64,000 nt of DNA, taken from NCBI RefSeq assembly GCF_010119615.1, contig NZ_QOVG01000001.1, forward strand, positions 62,001-126,000, read 5' to 3'. Below the pieces are notes generated by a model. The model saw only the letters and a list, made by a program, of their open reading frames with translations. It was not told where the DNA came from and did not search any database. The stretch is from Pseudoxanthomonas gei. Lineage in GTDB: Bacteria > Pseudomonadota > Gammaproteobacteria > Xanthomonadales > Xanthomonadaceae. Below, one piece after another: positions 38,047 through 47,199 of the stretch (within the stretch, counting starts at the first letter, position 1; every line of letters starts with the position of its first letter). The translations under genes and the position numbers were made by a program.

Positions 38047-39321
38047 TTACACCCCTCTCCAGGATTCGACCTCCTCCACGAACCGGTAGACATCCATGAA
38101 CCGGTTGTACATCGGCGCCGGCGAAATGCGGATCACGTCCGGTTCGCGCCAGTCGCCGATGGTGCCGATGGAGGCCAGGTACTCGAACAATTCACGCCCG
38201 CGTTCGCGTCCGCCGGTAACCCGCAGCGAGAGCTGGCTGCCACGGCGCGATGGATCGGCCGGGGTGATGATCTCCAGCGTGTCCGATACGCGCGCACGGA
38301 TCAGCGCTTCCAGGAAACCGGTGAGTTTCTCCGACTTGGCGCGCAGGGCCGGCATGCCGCCGGCCTTGTCGAACAGCTCCAGCGAAGCCAGCAGGGGCGC
38401 CAGCGCCAGGATCGGCGGATTGCTCAGCTGCCAGCCGTCGGCGCCGGGCGTGGGCCTGAATTGCGGACCCATCTGGAAACGCGTGTCCTTTTCGTGTCCC
38501 CACCAGCCAGCGAAGCGCGGACGATCGCTGTGGGCGTGGCGTTCGTGCACGAAGCAGCCCGCCACTGCGCCCGGACCGGCATTCATGTACTTGTAATGGC
38601 ACCAAACCGCGAAGTCGACCTGGCTGTCGTGCAGCGAAAGCGGGACGTTGCCGGCGGCATGGGCCAGGTCGAATCCGACCGTGGCGCCTGCGGCATGGCC
38701 CAGACGCGCGATTTCCGCCAGATCGAAGGCCTGGCCGGTGCGGTACTGGATGCCTGGCCACAACACCAGGGCGACCCGGGAACCATGCATGGCAATCGCG
38801 CGTTCGATCGCACCCATCGAAAAGGTCCCTTCGGCCTCGTCGGGTTCCACCTCGATGAGGTCGGTCGCCGGATCGAAGCCATGGAAGCGGATCTGGGATT
38901 CGATCGCGTAACGATCGGAGGGAAATGCACCCGCCTCCATGAGGATCGCGGGACGCTCGCCGGTAGGGCGGTAGAAGCTGACCATCATCAGGTGCAGGTT
39001 GGCGGTGAGCGAATTCATCGCCACCACTTCCGCGGGCTGCGCGCCGACCACCCGCGCCAGTGGCTCGCGCACCTGCTCGTGGTAGGTCATCCACTGTGCC
39101 TCGCCGGTGAAATGGCCTTCCACCGCTTCGTGGCTCCATTTCTCCAGGACCTGCAGCACGTGGCTGCGCGCACCGCGCGGTTGCAGTCCCAGGGAATTGC
39201 CGCAGAAATAGACCTGCTCGTTGTGCTTGTGTTTCGGAATCAGGAAGTCGCCGCGCAGCGGACGCAACAGGTCCGCGGCGTCAAGGGCGATGGCGTGGGT
39301 GCGGGAAAGCAGGTCGGTCAT
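38047..39321 (-). CDS. kynU: Kynureninase
   Basis: PLP enzyme cleaving 3-hydroxykynurenine to 3-hydroxyanthranilate and alanine, 424 aa. Key motifs: NEQVYFCGNSLGLQPRG, MNSLTANLHLMMVSFYRPTGER, VGFDLAHAAGNVPLSLHD and the PLP-lysine block CHYKYMNAGPGA (Lys244). It lies between the ACMS decarboxylase gene (72 bp upstream) and kmo, all on the minus strand. Confidence 0.96.
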   Translation of the reverse strand: MTDLLSRTHAIALDAADLLRPLRGDFLIPKHKHNEQVYFCGNSLGLQPRGARSHVLQVLEKWSHEAVEGHFTGEAQWMTYHEQVREPLARVVGAQPAEVVAMNSLTANLHLMMVSFYRPTGERPAILMEAGAFPSDRYAIESQIRFHGFDPATDLIEVEPDEAEGTFSMGAIERAIAMHGSRVALVLWPGIQYRTGQAFDLAEIARLGHAAGATVGFDLAHAAGNVPLSLHDSQVDFAVWCHYKYMNAGPGAVAGCFVHERHAHSDRPRFAGWWGHEKDTRFQMGPQFRPTPGADGWQLSNPPILALAPLLASLELFDKAGGMPALRAKSEKLTGFLEALIRARVSDTLEIITPADPSRRGSQLSLRVTGGRERGRELFEYLASIGTIGDWREPDVIRISPAPMYNRFMDVYRFVEEVESWRGV

Positions 39322-39393
39322 TGGTATCCAGTTGCGAAAAAGGGAAAAACACAGGAGCGACTCACCTCGTTCCTGCGTCGATGAAATCGGAAG

Positions 39394-40419
39394 TCATGCA
39401 AAACGCGACGCCGGCAGGCCCAGCCATTCCAGCGCCGTGCCGTGGTACAGGCGCGCCTGGCCCGCCGCGTCGAGGCCAAGTGCGGCGATGCCGGCGCCCG
39501 GCTCCTGTTCGCCCAGCGGGAAGGGATAGTCGGTGCCCAGCATCACCCGGCTGGTGCCCACCGTATCCAGCAGGTACTGCAGGGCGCGCGGATCGGCGAC
39601 CCAGGAGTCGAAATACAGCTGCTTGATGTAGTCGCGCGGATTGCCCGGGTTGTCGGTAGCTACCAGGTCCGGACGCATGTTGAAGCCGTGCTCGATGCGG
39701 CCGATGGTGTACGGGAAACTTCCGCCGCCATGGGCCAGGCAGATCTTCAGCTTCGGCAGGCGTTCCAGCACGCCGCCGAAGATCAGGCAGCAGGCCGCGC
39801 GCGATTGCTCGGCAGGCATGCCGACCAGCCAGGGCAACCAGTACTTGGGCATGCTTTCGCTTCCCATCATGTCCCACGGATGGACCAGGATCGCGGCGCC
39901 CAGGTCGGCCGCCGCCTCGAAGAACGGGAACAATTCCGGCGCATCCAGGTTCCAGTGCTGGCCGTCGGCAAGCTGGATGTGCGAACCGATCTGCACGCCT
40001 TGCAGCCCCAACTGGTCGGTGCAGCGTTCCAGTTCCTGCACGGCCAGCCTGGGCGACTGCAGCGGAACGGTGCCGATGCCGGCGTAATGGCGTGGATACT
40101 GGCGACAGGCTTCGGCGGTGTGGTCGTTGAGGGACTGGTGCAGGTCCAGCGCCTGGTTGGCCTTGGCCCAGTAGCTGAACATCACCGGCACCGTGCTCAG
40201 CACCTGCACCTGCACGTCGAAGCGCGCGTAATCGTCGATGCGCACTTGCGGGTCCCAGGTCTTGGGCCAGATTTCGCGGAAGAACTTGCCGTCCTTGTAG
40301 ATCCGCGCACGGCCATCGTCGCCGTGGTGGATCACCGGGAAACGGTCGTCGTTGTATTTCTTCGCCAGGTCCGGCCAGGTATGCGGCAGGTAGTGGGCGT
40401 GCGTGTCGATCTTGAGCAT
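39394..40419 (-). CDS. nbaD: 2-Amino-3-carboxymuconate-6-semialdehyde decarboxylase (ACMSD)
   Basis: Zinc amidohydrolase-fold decarboxylase, 341 aa, removing CO2 from the ring-opened product of 3-hydroxyanthranilate. Metal ligands: the N-terminal DTHAHYLP, then ILVHPWDMMG, LAHGGGSFPY and GTDYPFPLG. QVLSTVPVMFSYWAK and the Arg-containing N-terminal region match ACMSD better than generic amidohydrolases. First gene of the block ACMSD-kynU-kmo-sbcB; divergent from the bd oxidase operon. Confidence 0.92.
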   Translation of the reverse strand: MLKIDTHAHYLPHTWPDLAKKYNDDRFPVIHHGDDGRARIYKDGKFFREIWPKTWDPQVRIDDYARFDVQVQVLSTVPVMFSYWAKANQALDLHQSLNDHTAEACRQYPRHYAGIGTVPLQSPRLAVQELERCTDQLGLQGVQIGSHIQLADGQHWNLDAPELFPFFEAAADLGAAILVHPWDMMGSESMPKYWLPWLVGMPAEQSRAACCLIFGGVLERLPKLKICLAHGGGSFPYTIGRIEHGFNMRPDLVATDNPGNPRDYIKQLYFDSWVADPRALQYLLDTVGTSRVMLGTDYPFPLGEQEPGAGIAALGLDAAGQARLYHGTALEWLGLPASRFA

Positions 40420-40553
40420 CCCCGGAGTTTAGCCGAGCGGGGCAAGGCGATGGCGCGTGGAATCCGGAACCACGCATGGCGGGTCATCGCCTTGACCCTG
40501 CATGGCCGGCTTGGGACTAGAATGACGCCGTTGCCTCCACCCTGGTACAGCTG

Positions 40554-41993
40554 GTGCCCAGCCTCGATGCCTTGCTGCTTGCGCGGATCCAGTTCGGCTT
40601 CACGATCTCGTTCCACATCATTTTCCCGGCCATCACCATCGGCCTGGCCAGTTACCTGGCGGTGCTCGAGGCGGCGTGGCTGCGCACGCGCCGGCAGGTT
40701 TACCTGGACCTTTACCAGTTCTGGATGAAGGTGTTCGCCGTGGCCTTCGGCATGGGCGTGGTCTCGGGCATCGTCATGGCCTACCAGTTCGGCACCAACT
40801 GGAGCGAGTTCTCGCGCTTCGCCGGCGGCATCACCGGACCGTTGCTGACCTACGAGGTGTTGACCGCGTTCTTCCTCGAAGCCGGCTTCCTCGGCGTGAT
40901 GATGTTCGGCATGCAGCGGGTGGGGCCGGGCCTGCACTTCCTCTCGACGGTGGCGGTGGCGGTAGGCACGCTGATCTCGGCCACCTGGATCCTGGCCTCC
41001 AACAGCTGGATGCACACACCGCAGGGCTACGAGATCCTCGATGGCCGCGTGGTGCCGGTCGACTGGCTGGCGGTGATCTTCAATCCCTCGTTCCCTTACC
41101 GGCTGGCGCACATGGTGACGGCCGCGTTCCTGGCCACTGCGCTGATCGTCGGCGCCACCGGCGCCTGGCACCTGTTGCGCGGGCGCAGCGACCCGGCCGT
41201 GCGCACCATGTGGTCGATGGCGATGTGGATGCTGCTGTTCACTGCACCCGTGCAGGCGCTGATCGGCGATATGCACGGCCTCAATACGCTGCAGTACCAG
41301 CCGGCCAAGCTGGCGGCGATGGAAGGGCACTGGGAAAACAAGCCGGGCGAAGGCGTGCCGCTGATCCTGTTCGGCATCCCGGACATGGAGCAGGAGCGCA
41401 CCCGCATGGCGGTGGAGATCCCCCGCCTGGGCAGCCTGATCCTGACCCGCAGCCTGGACGGCCAGTTCAAGGGCCTGAAGGAGTTCCCGCGCGAAGACCG
41501 ACCCAACGCGCTGGTGGTGTTCTGGACCTTCCGGGTGATGGTCGGGCTGGGCCTGCTGATGATCGGCCTGGGCCTGCTGGCGGCACTGGCGCGCTGGCGC
41601 GGGCGACTTCACACCTCCAGGCCGTTGTGGCGCATGGCCGTGCTGATGGGCCCGGCAGGACTGGTGGCGATCCTGGCCGGCTGGTTCACCACCGAGATCG
41701 GCCGCCAGCCCTGGATCATCCACGGCCTGATGCGCACCGCCGATGCGGTGTCGCCGCACACGGGCGGCGCCGTCGGCCTGACCCTGGCGGTATTCGTGGT
41801 GGTCTATTTCACCGTGTTCGGCGCGGGCACGGTGTACGCACTGCGTATCATGGGCAAGGGGCCGTCGCTGCACGAAGGCGACTCGTCGCCGGAAGGCGGG
41901 CCCGGGCAGCCGCGCCAGCCGGCAAGGCCGCTGTCGGCGGCGACCGATGTGGAAACCGCAGATGGCCGGCTGCGCGAAGGCGAGGTGGACTGA
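40554..41993 (+). CDS. cydA: Cytochrome bd-type quinol oxidase subunit I (short Q-loop, CioA-like)
   Basis: Heme-bearing subunit of a bd oxidase, 479 aa. Heme and quinol motifs: the His in FGFTISFHIIFPAITIG, GVVSGIVMAYQFGTNW, and the GWFTTEIGRQPWIIHGLMRT block. The Q-loop is short, as in the cyanide-insensitive CIO group. The best start is the GTG at 40554, with only a weak ribosome binding site; a short Ala/Pro-rich tail follows the last helix. Its stop overlaps the cydB start (TGATG). TTGACC at 40492 could belong to the promoter. Confidence 0.93.
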   Translation: MPSLDALLLARIQFGFTISFHIIFPAITIGLASYLAVLEAAWLRTRRQVYLDLYQFWMKVFAVAFGMGVVSGIVMAYQFGTNWSEFSRFAGGITGPLLTYEVLTAFFLEAGFLGVMMFGMQRVGPGLHFLSTVAVAVGTLISATWILASNSWMHTPQGYEILDGRVVPVDWLAVIFNPSFPYRLAHMVTAAFLATALIVGATGAWHLLRGRSDPAVRTMWSMAMWMLLFTAPVQALIGDMHGLNTLQYQPAKLAAMEGHWENKPGEGVPLILFGIPDMEQERTRMAVEIPRLGSLILTRSLDGQFKGLKEFPREDRPNALVVFWTFRVMVGLGLLMIGLGLLAALARWRGRLHTSRPLWRMAVLMGPAGLVAILAGWFTTEIGRQPWIIHGLMRTADAVSPHTGGAVGLTLAVFVVVYFTVFGAGTVYALRIMGKGPSLHEGDSSPEGGPGQPRQPARPLSAATDVETADGRLREGEVD

Positions 41994-43000
41994 TGGGCAT
42001 CGACCTGCCGCTGGTCTGGGCGGTGATCATCGTCTTCGCGATCATGATGTACGTGGTCATGGATGGCTTCGACCTGGGCATCGGCATGCTGTTTCCGTTC
42101 TTCCAGGAAAAGGCCGATCGCGACGTGATGATGAACACCGTGGCCCCGGTCTGGGATGGCAACGAGACCTGGCTGGTGCTGGGTGGCGCCGGCTTGCTGG
42201 CGGCGTTCCCGCTGGCGTATTCGGTGGTGCTGACCGCGCTGTACCTGCCGCTGGCGGGGATGCTGATCGGCCTGATCTTCCGCGGCGTGGCCTTCGAATT
42301 CCGTTTCAAGACCGAAGCCGGCAAGCGCCGCCTGTGGGACCAGGCCTTCATCGCCGGCTCCTATATCGCGACGTTCTGCCAGGGGATGGTCCTGGGCGCC
42401 TTCGTCAACGGTTTCCGGATGCAGGGGCAGCGCTTCGTCGGCGGAGCATTGGACTGGATCACCCCGTTCTCGGTGTTCACCGGCGTGGGCCTGGTGGTGG
42501 CCTACATGCTGCTGGGCAGCACCTGGCTGCTATGGAAGACCGAGGGCAGGCTGCATGACGAAATGCGCCAGCAGACGCGCCGCTGGATCTGGGCGCTGCT
42601 GGCCGCGATCGTGGTGGTCAGCCTGTGGACCGCGCTGGCCCAGCCGGGCATCGCTTCGCGCTGGTTCAGCCTGCCCAACCTGCTGTTCTTCGCACCGGTG
42701 CCATTGCTGGTGGGGCTGGTGATGTGGGCGCTGTTGCGCGCCCTGGCCCGCGGCGCGGAACTGGCGCCGTTCCTGCTGACCCTGGCCCTGGTGTTCCTCG
42801 GCTACAGCGGGCTGTGCATCAGCGTGTGGCCCAACATCATTCCGCCCGGCATCTCGATCCACGAAGCCGCCGGCCCGCCGCAAAGCCTGGGTTTCACCCT
42901 GGTCGGCGCGCTGCTGATCATCCCGGTGATCCTGATGTACACCTCGCTGGCCTACTGGGTCTTCCGCGGCAAGGTGCGCGACGGCGACGGCTACCACTGA
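41993..43000 (+). CDS. cydB: Cytochrome bd-type quinol oxidase subunit II
   Basis: Membrane partner of CydA, 335 aa, with about eight to nine hydrophobic helices. MDGFDLGIGMLFPF near the N terminus, APVWDGNETWLVLGGAGLLAAFP and FRGVAFEFRFK are hallmark stretches. It starts one base inside the cydA stop and ends in the same way on the accessory peptide gene. Confidence 0.95.
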   Translation: MGIDLPLVWAVIIVFAIMMYVVMDGFDLGIGMLFPFFQEKADRDVMMNTVAPVWDGNETWLVLGGAGLLAAFPLAYSVVLTALYLPLAGMLIGLIFRGVAFEFRFKTEAGKRRLWDQAFIAGSYIATFCQGMVLGAFVNGFRMQGQRFVGGALDWITPFSVFTGVGLVVAYMLLGSTWLLWKTEGRLHDEMRQQTRRWIWALLAAIVVVSLWTALAQPGIASRWFSLPNLLFFAPVPLLVGLVMWALLRALARGAELAPFLLTLALVFLGYSGLCISVWPNIIPPGISIHEAAGPPQSLGFTLVGALLIIPVILMYTSLAYWVFRGKVRDGDGYH

Positions 43001-43137
43001 TGGAAAGCGGGCCGAGGCCGCGATGGGGCAGGCGGATCGGCTGGCTGCTGCTGATCTGGGCGCTGAGCGTGGCGGGCCTGGGCTTGCTGGCCTGGCTGCT
43101 GCGGTTGCTGATGCGTGCCGCCGGAATGACCGCCTGA
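43000..43137 (+). CDS. DUF2474-type small membrane peptide of the bd oxidase
   Basis: 45-aa single-helix protein. A basic N terminus (PRPRWGRRIGW) precedes one hydrophobic helix (LLLIWALSVAGLGLLAWLLRLL). Its ATG overlaps the cydB stop (TGATG at 42998-43002), so it is translationally coupled. DUF2474 peptides are found after CIO-type cydAB, in the place CydX holds in E. coli. By analogy it should stabilise the oxidase. Confidence 0.75.
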   Translation: MESGPRPRWGRRIGWLLLIWALSVAGLGLLAWLLRLLMRAAGMTA

Positions 43138-43156
43138 GCGACCGACGCCGACGCGC

Positions 43157-43702
43157 TCAGGTATCCGGCATCACGTAGCGGGCCGGCGCCGGGTTGAGGT
43201 GCCCGCACTGCTTGCAGGTGCGATGCTCCGTCGAGGAATAGAAGCGGTCGAACACCGGCGGGAAGTCCTTCTCGATGTCGTGCAGGTGGAAGTATTCCTC
43301 GTAGACCTTGTGGTTGCACTGTTCGCAGAACCACAGCAGGCCATCGTCCTCGTGGTCCAGGCGCCTGCGTTCGATCACCAGGCCGATCGAGTCCGGCATC
43401 CGTTGCGGCGAATGCGGCACCCGCGGCGGCAGCAGGAAGATCTCTCCCGCGCGGATCGGGATGTCGCGCACCGCGCTGGAGCCGTCGTCGGCCTGCTCCT
43501 GGATGCGCAGTACCATCTCGCCTTCCAGCTGGTAGAACCACTCGGCGCCTTCATCCCAGTGGTAGTCGGTGCGCGCGTTCGGGCCGCCGACCACCATGAC
43601 GATGAAATCGCCGGCATGGATGACCTTGTTGCCGACCGGCGGCTTCAGCAGGTGGCGGTGTTCCTCGATCCAGGCGTGCAGGTTGAGCGGATTCGGCAGC
43701 AT
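43157..43702 (-). CDS. nbaC: 3-Hydroxyanthranilate 3,4-dioxygenase
   Basis: Fe(II) cupin dioxygenase opening the ring of 3-hydroxyanthranilate, 181 aa. Catalytic iron ligands are His48, Glu54 ([11 protein letters not shown]) and His97 ([10 protein letters not shown]). The bacterial-type C terminus has a rubredoxin-like second metal site: CEQC (126-129) and CKQC (163-166). Last gene of the minus-strand run; four bases after the RidA-type gene. Confidence 0.96.
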   Translation of the reverse strand: MLPNPLNLHAWIEEHRHLLKPPVGNKVIHAGDFIVMVVGGPNARTDYHWDEGAEWFYQLEGEMVLRIQEQADDGSSAVRDIPIRAGEIFLLPPRVPHSPQRMPDSIGLVIERRRLDHEDDGLLWFCEQCNHKVYEEYFHLHDIEKDFPPVFDRFYSSTEHRTCKQCGHLNPAPARYVMPDT

Positions 43703-43706
43703 TGGC

Positions 43707-44132
43707 TCATTCCTCGAAGGCGGCGACGCACTTCAGTTCGATGGCGATGGGCGTCGGCAGGGCGTCGATGCCCAGCGTCGTGCGGCAGGGGGCGGCGGCC
43801 GCGTCGGGGAAATACTCGGCCCAGACGCGGTTGTAGGCCTGGAAGTCCCGTTCCATGTCGGTCAGGTACACGGTGACGTCGACCAGCTGTTCCCAGCGCG
43901 CGCCGCTGGCCTGCAGCACCGTGCGCACGTTGGCGAACACCGCCCGGCATTGGGCGTCGATGTCGTAACTGAGCAGGCGACCTTCGGCGTCGTGCACGTT
44001 GCCGACGATCGCATTGGTGGCCGGATCGCGCGGTCCGATCCCGGACAGGAACAGCAGCCCGCCGACCCGGCGCGCATGCGGGTAGTGGCCGACCGGCACC
44101 GGCGCGGAACCGGCCTGGATGGCTTCGCTCAT
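43707..44132 (-). CDS. RidA family protein, probable 2-aminomuconate deaminase
   Basis: 141 aa YjgF/YER057c/UK114 protein. [17 protein letters not shown]-like [29 protein letters not shown] and the Arg in [10 protein letters not shown] are family features. Placed between the dioxygenase and the semialdehyde dehydrogenase genes, it most likely converts 2-aminomuconate to 4-oxalocrotonate plus ammonia, as NbaF/AmnE-type proteins do. A general enamine deaminase role is the alternative. Confidence 0.85.
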   Translation of the reverse strand: MSEAIQAGSAPVPVGHYPHARRVGGLLFLSGIGPRDPATNAIVGNVHDAEGRLLSYDIDAQCRAVFANVRTVLQASGARWEQLVDVTVYLTDMERDFQAYNRVWAEYFPDAAAAPCRTTLGIDALPTPIAIELKCVAAFEE

Positions 44133-44177
44133 GGCAACTCCCGCCGCCCCTTGCCGGAATGCGCCGGGACGCCGCAC

Positions 44178-44843
44178 TCATTCATGGCGGTCGTCCTGGG
44201 GATGCACCGAGGCCACCGCCTGCAGGTAGGCCGGGGCCAGCGCCTCGGTCGATGAAACGTCCATGCCCAGCTGGCGCACGCGGCCGTCGAACAGGCTGTA
44301 GACCCAGCCATGCACCGAAAGCCGCTGCCCGCGTGCCCATGCGTCCTCGACCACAGTGGTCTGGCACACGTTGAACACCTGTTCGATCACGTTGAGTTCG
44401 CACAGCCGCGCATGGCGCAGCGACTCGGTGTCCACCCCGGCCAGCAGCGGGGCATGCTTCTGGGCCACGTCGCCGACGTGGCGCAGCCAGTTGTCGGCCA
44501 GCCCGAGGCGCGCGCCGGTCATCGCCGCGTGCACGCCGCCGCAGCCGTAGTGGCCGACCAGCAGGATGTGCTCGACCTTGAGGATGTCCACCGCGAACTG
44601 GATCACCGAGAGGCAGTTGAGGTCCCCATGCGACATCACGTTGGCGACGTTGCGATGCACGAACACCTCGCCCGGGTCGAGGCCCAGGATCTGGTTGGCC
44701 GGCACCCGCGAGTCCGAGCAGCCGATCCAGAGGTAGCGGGGCGACTGTTGCTGCGAAAGGCGCTTGAAGAACCCGGGGTCCTCGTGCTTGATCCGATCGG
44801 CCCATTCACGGTTGTTGCGCAGCAGTTGGTCGAGTTCACTCAT
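44178..44843 (-). CDS. can: Beta-carbonic anhydrase
   Basis: Zinc enzyme interconverting CO2 and bicarbonate, 221 aa. Zinc ligands Cys42, His98 and Cys101 and the Asp44-Arg46 dyad sit in GCSDSR and HYGCGG, the same positions as E. coli Can. It lies between genes for aminomuconate-semialdehyde dehydrogenase (17 bp) and the RidA protein (45 bp). ACMSD of the same pathway releases CO2, which may explain the company. Confidence 0.95.
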   Translation of the reverse strand: MSELDQLLRNNREWADRIKHEDPGFFKRLSQQQSPRYLWIGCSDSRVPANQILGLDPGEVFVHRNVANVMSHGDLNCLSVIQFAVDILKVEHILLVGHYGCGGVHAAMTGARLGLADNWLRHVGDVAQKHAPLLAGVDTESLRHARLCELNVIEQVFNVCQTTVVEDAWARGQRLSVHGWVYSLFDGRVRQLGMDVSSTEALAPAYLQAVASVHPQDDRHE

Positions 44844-44860
44844 GCTTTCATTATCCCCGA

Positions 44861-46291
44861 TCAGGTTGGCAGGGCCAGGCAGACATTCTTGGCTTCGGTG
44901 AAGAAGCGCATCGCCTCGGCACCGCCTTCGCGGCCCAGGCCAGAAGCACCCACGCCGCCGAATGGCGTACGCAGGTCGCGCATCAGCCAGGTGTTTATCC
45001 ACACGATGCCCGCATGCAGCTGGGCAGACAGCCGATGCGCGCGATCGAGGTCGCGGGTCCACAGCGACGCGGCCAGGCCGTATTCACTGGCATTGGCGAG
45101 GACCAGCGCATGCGCGTCGTCGTCGAAAGCTTGCAGCGTGACCACCGGCCCGAATATTTCCTCGCGATTGCTGGCGCAGTCGGGACCGAGTGATTCGATG
45201 ACGGTCGGTTCGATGAACCAGCCCTCGCGTTCGACCCGGTTGCCGCCATGCAGGAAACGGCCGCCTTCCTCGCGCGCACGCGCTATGCAGGTCATCACCT
45301 TGTCGAAATGCGCCTGCGAAACCAGAGGACCGAGTTTGGTTTCCGGCGACATGGGGTCGCCGATGGCCAGCATGCGCACGCGGGCCACGAAGGCTTCACG
45401 GAATTCGTCGTAGATGCCGCGCTCCACCAGAAGCCGGGAACCGCACAGGCAGATCTGCCCGGAGTTCTGGAACGCCGAACGCACCAGCGTGTCCAGCTGC
45501 CCGCGCCAGTCGCTGTCGGCGAAGACCAGGGTGGGATTCTTGCCGCCGAGTTCCAGCGACAGCTTCTTCAGTGCCGGCGCCGCCAGCGAGGCGATGCGCT
45601 TGCCGACCGCGGTACTGCCGGTGAACGAGACGGCCCGCACTTGTGGGTGTGCCACCAGTGGCTCGCCGACTTCAGGGCCCAGTCCGTGCACGATGTTGAG
45701 CACGCCAGGCGGAAAGCCGATCCCGGCGGCAAGTTCGCCCAGCATGGTCGCGGTCAACGGGGTGACTTCCGACGGCTTGGCTACCACCGTGTTGCCGGCG
45801 GCCAGGGCAGGGGCGATCTTCCAGGTGAACAGGTACAGCGGCAGGTTCCACGGCGAGATGGTTGCCACCACCCCAAGCGGCGCACGCAGCGTGTAGTTCA
45901 GGCCCGCCTCGCCGTGGTGCGACTCACTGGCGAACTGCACCGCGGCCTGGGCGAAGAAGCGCAGGTTGGAAACCGCACGCGGGATTTCCGCATCACGCGC
46001 CAGGGCGAAAGGCTTGCCGCCGTCCAGGGACTCGGCGCGGGCAAAGGCATCAATGCGCGATTCAAGGGCCGAAGCGAGTTTTTCCAGCCATGCGGCACGT
46101 TCACTGTTGCGCAGGGCCGACCAGGAAGGAAGGGCGGCGGACGCTGCGGCGACTGCCGCTTCCACGTCACGCGCATCGCCACGCGCGACCTGTGCGTGCG
46201 GCTTCGCGGTTGCAGGATCGAACACCTCCAGCCAGCCACCTGAGTGCGGCGGATATGCCTGGCCATCGATCCGGTGGTGCAGCTTCTGCAT
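44861..46291 (-). CDS. Aldehyde dehydrogenase, probable 2-aminomuconate-6-semialdehyde dehydrogenase
   Basis: NAD-dependent aldehyde dehydrogenase, 476 aa. SLELGGKNP holds the general base Glu and FQNSGQICLCGSR the catalytic Cys; ISPWNLPLYLFTWKIAPALAAGN and FTGSTAVGK bind the cofactor. The sequence is of the ALDH8/AmnC type, and the context (dioxygenase, RidA, ACMSD genes nearby) supports oxidation of aminomuconate semialdehyde. The start has only a weak GGCGG; 31 bp separate it from nei. Confidence 0.88.
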   Translation of the reverse strand: MQKLHHRIDGQAYPPHSGGWLEVFDPATAKPHAQVARGDARDVEAAVAAASAALPSWSALRNSERAAWLEKLASALESRIDAFARAESLDGGKPFALARDAEIPRAVSNLRFFAQAAVQFASESHHGEAGLNYTLRAPLGVVATISPWNLPLYLFTWKIAPALAAGNTVVAKPSEVTPLTATMLGELAAGIGFPPGVLNIVHGLGPEVGEPLVAHPQVRAVSFTGSTAVGKRIASLAAPALKKLSLELGGKNPTLVFADSDWRGQLDTLVRSAFQNSGQICLCGSRLLVERGIYDEFREAFVARVRMLAIGDPMSPETKLGPLVSQAHFDKVMTCIARAREEGGRFLHGGNRVEREGWFIEPTVIESLGPDCASNREEIFGPVVTLQAFDDDAHALVLANASEYGLAASLWTRDLDRAHRLSAQLHAGIVWINTWLMRDLRTPFGGVGASGLGREGGAEAMRFFTEAKNVCLALPT

Positions 46292-46322
46292 CCGCCAAGC
46301 TTACCTGCGACGGCTGGGGACG

Positions 46323-47135
46323 TCATTGTTGGCAGTGGGGGCACCAGTACAACCGGCGGCTGGCGATCCGTTCCATCACGATCCCGCTGCCGCAGGAAGG
46401 GCACGGTTCGCCTTCGCGTTCGAATACCTTGAAGCGGAAGGTTTTCGCGGTCTGCGCCAGATAGTCCTTGCTGGAATCGGGTAGCGCGCCCTTGAACTTC
46501 GAACGGTAACTGCGGCGGGACACCGCCAGCAGTGCCTTGGCCAACGCGCGCGCTTCCCTGGGTTCAAGCGAGGCTCCGGTGCGCAAGGGCGCAAGCCTGG
46601 CCTCATACAGCACTTCCGAGCGCAGGTAATTGCCCATGCCGGCGGCGAACTCCTGCTGCAGGAGCAGCACCGCCAGCTTGCGACGGGCGAACGGAGGCGT
46701 GCCGACACGTTCTACAAACTCATCAGCCGTTACTTCGGATCCGAGGACGTCGGGGCCAAGCTTGGAAAGGAAGGGGTGGGACTCGATGGCGCTGGTCTTC
46801 CACATCTCCACCTTGGGCGCGATATGCAGGCTGGCTGCGCCTGATGCGGTGGCCAGCCACACGCGTGGCGAGCCGGTGGGCGGATCAGGCGGGGTCTTGG
46901 CCTGGAAATCCCAGTAGCCCAGCAACTGGCTGTGCGTGTAGAGCGTCAATCCGTTGTCGAAACGGGTGAGCAAGGCCTTTCCCCTTGCCTGCACGTCGAC
47001 AACGCAACGACCCTTGAGTCGCTTTTCGTAGCGTTTCAGCTCCGGAAGCGAGAACCTGGCCGTGACCAGCGGCTTGCCGGCCAGCAGCTGGCGTGCGCGG
47101 TCGGCGATGTAGTGGGTTTCGGGACCTTCTGGCAT
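46323..47135 (-). CDS. nei: Endonuclease VIII (Fpg/Nei family DNA glycosylase)
   Basis: Bifunctional glycosylase/AP lyase for oxidised pyrimidines, 270 aa. MPEGPE gives the catalytic Pro-Glu after Met removal. QEFAAGMGNYLRSEVLYEARL is the helix-two-turn-helix, and the zinc finger CPSCG...CPHCQ ends the protein. The ATG at 47135 is fixed by the PEGPE terminus. It lies between the SDR and aldehyde dehydrogenase genes with short gaps. Confidence 0.94.
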   Translation of the reverse strand: MPEGPETHYIADRARQLLAGKPLVTARFSLPELKRYEKRLKGRCVVDVQARGKALLTRFDNGLTLYTHSQLLGYWDFQAKTPPDPPTGSPRVWLATASGAASLHIAPKVEMWKTSAIESHPFLSKLGPDVLGSEVTADEFVERVGTPPFARRKLAVLLLQQEFAAGMGNYLRSEVLYEARLAPLRTGASLEPREARALAKALLAVSRRSYRSKFKGALPDSSKDYLAQTAKTFRFKVFEREGEPCPSCGSGIVMERIASRRLYWCPHCQQ

Positions 47136-47199
47136 GCCGCGATTGCAGCAAGGCCGGCGTTCGCATGTGGTGACGGGAATCGAGTGCGCCGGCAGCCGG

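Noticed and set aside
36501-38093. An extended kmo product reading through the repeat element
   Set aside because: The extra residues are the translation of the inverted-repeat element and the end of kynU; the TTG start gives the normal length.
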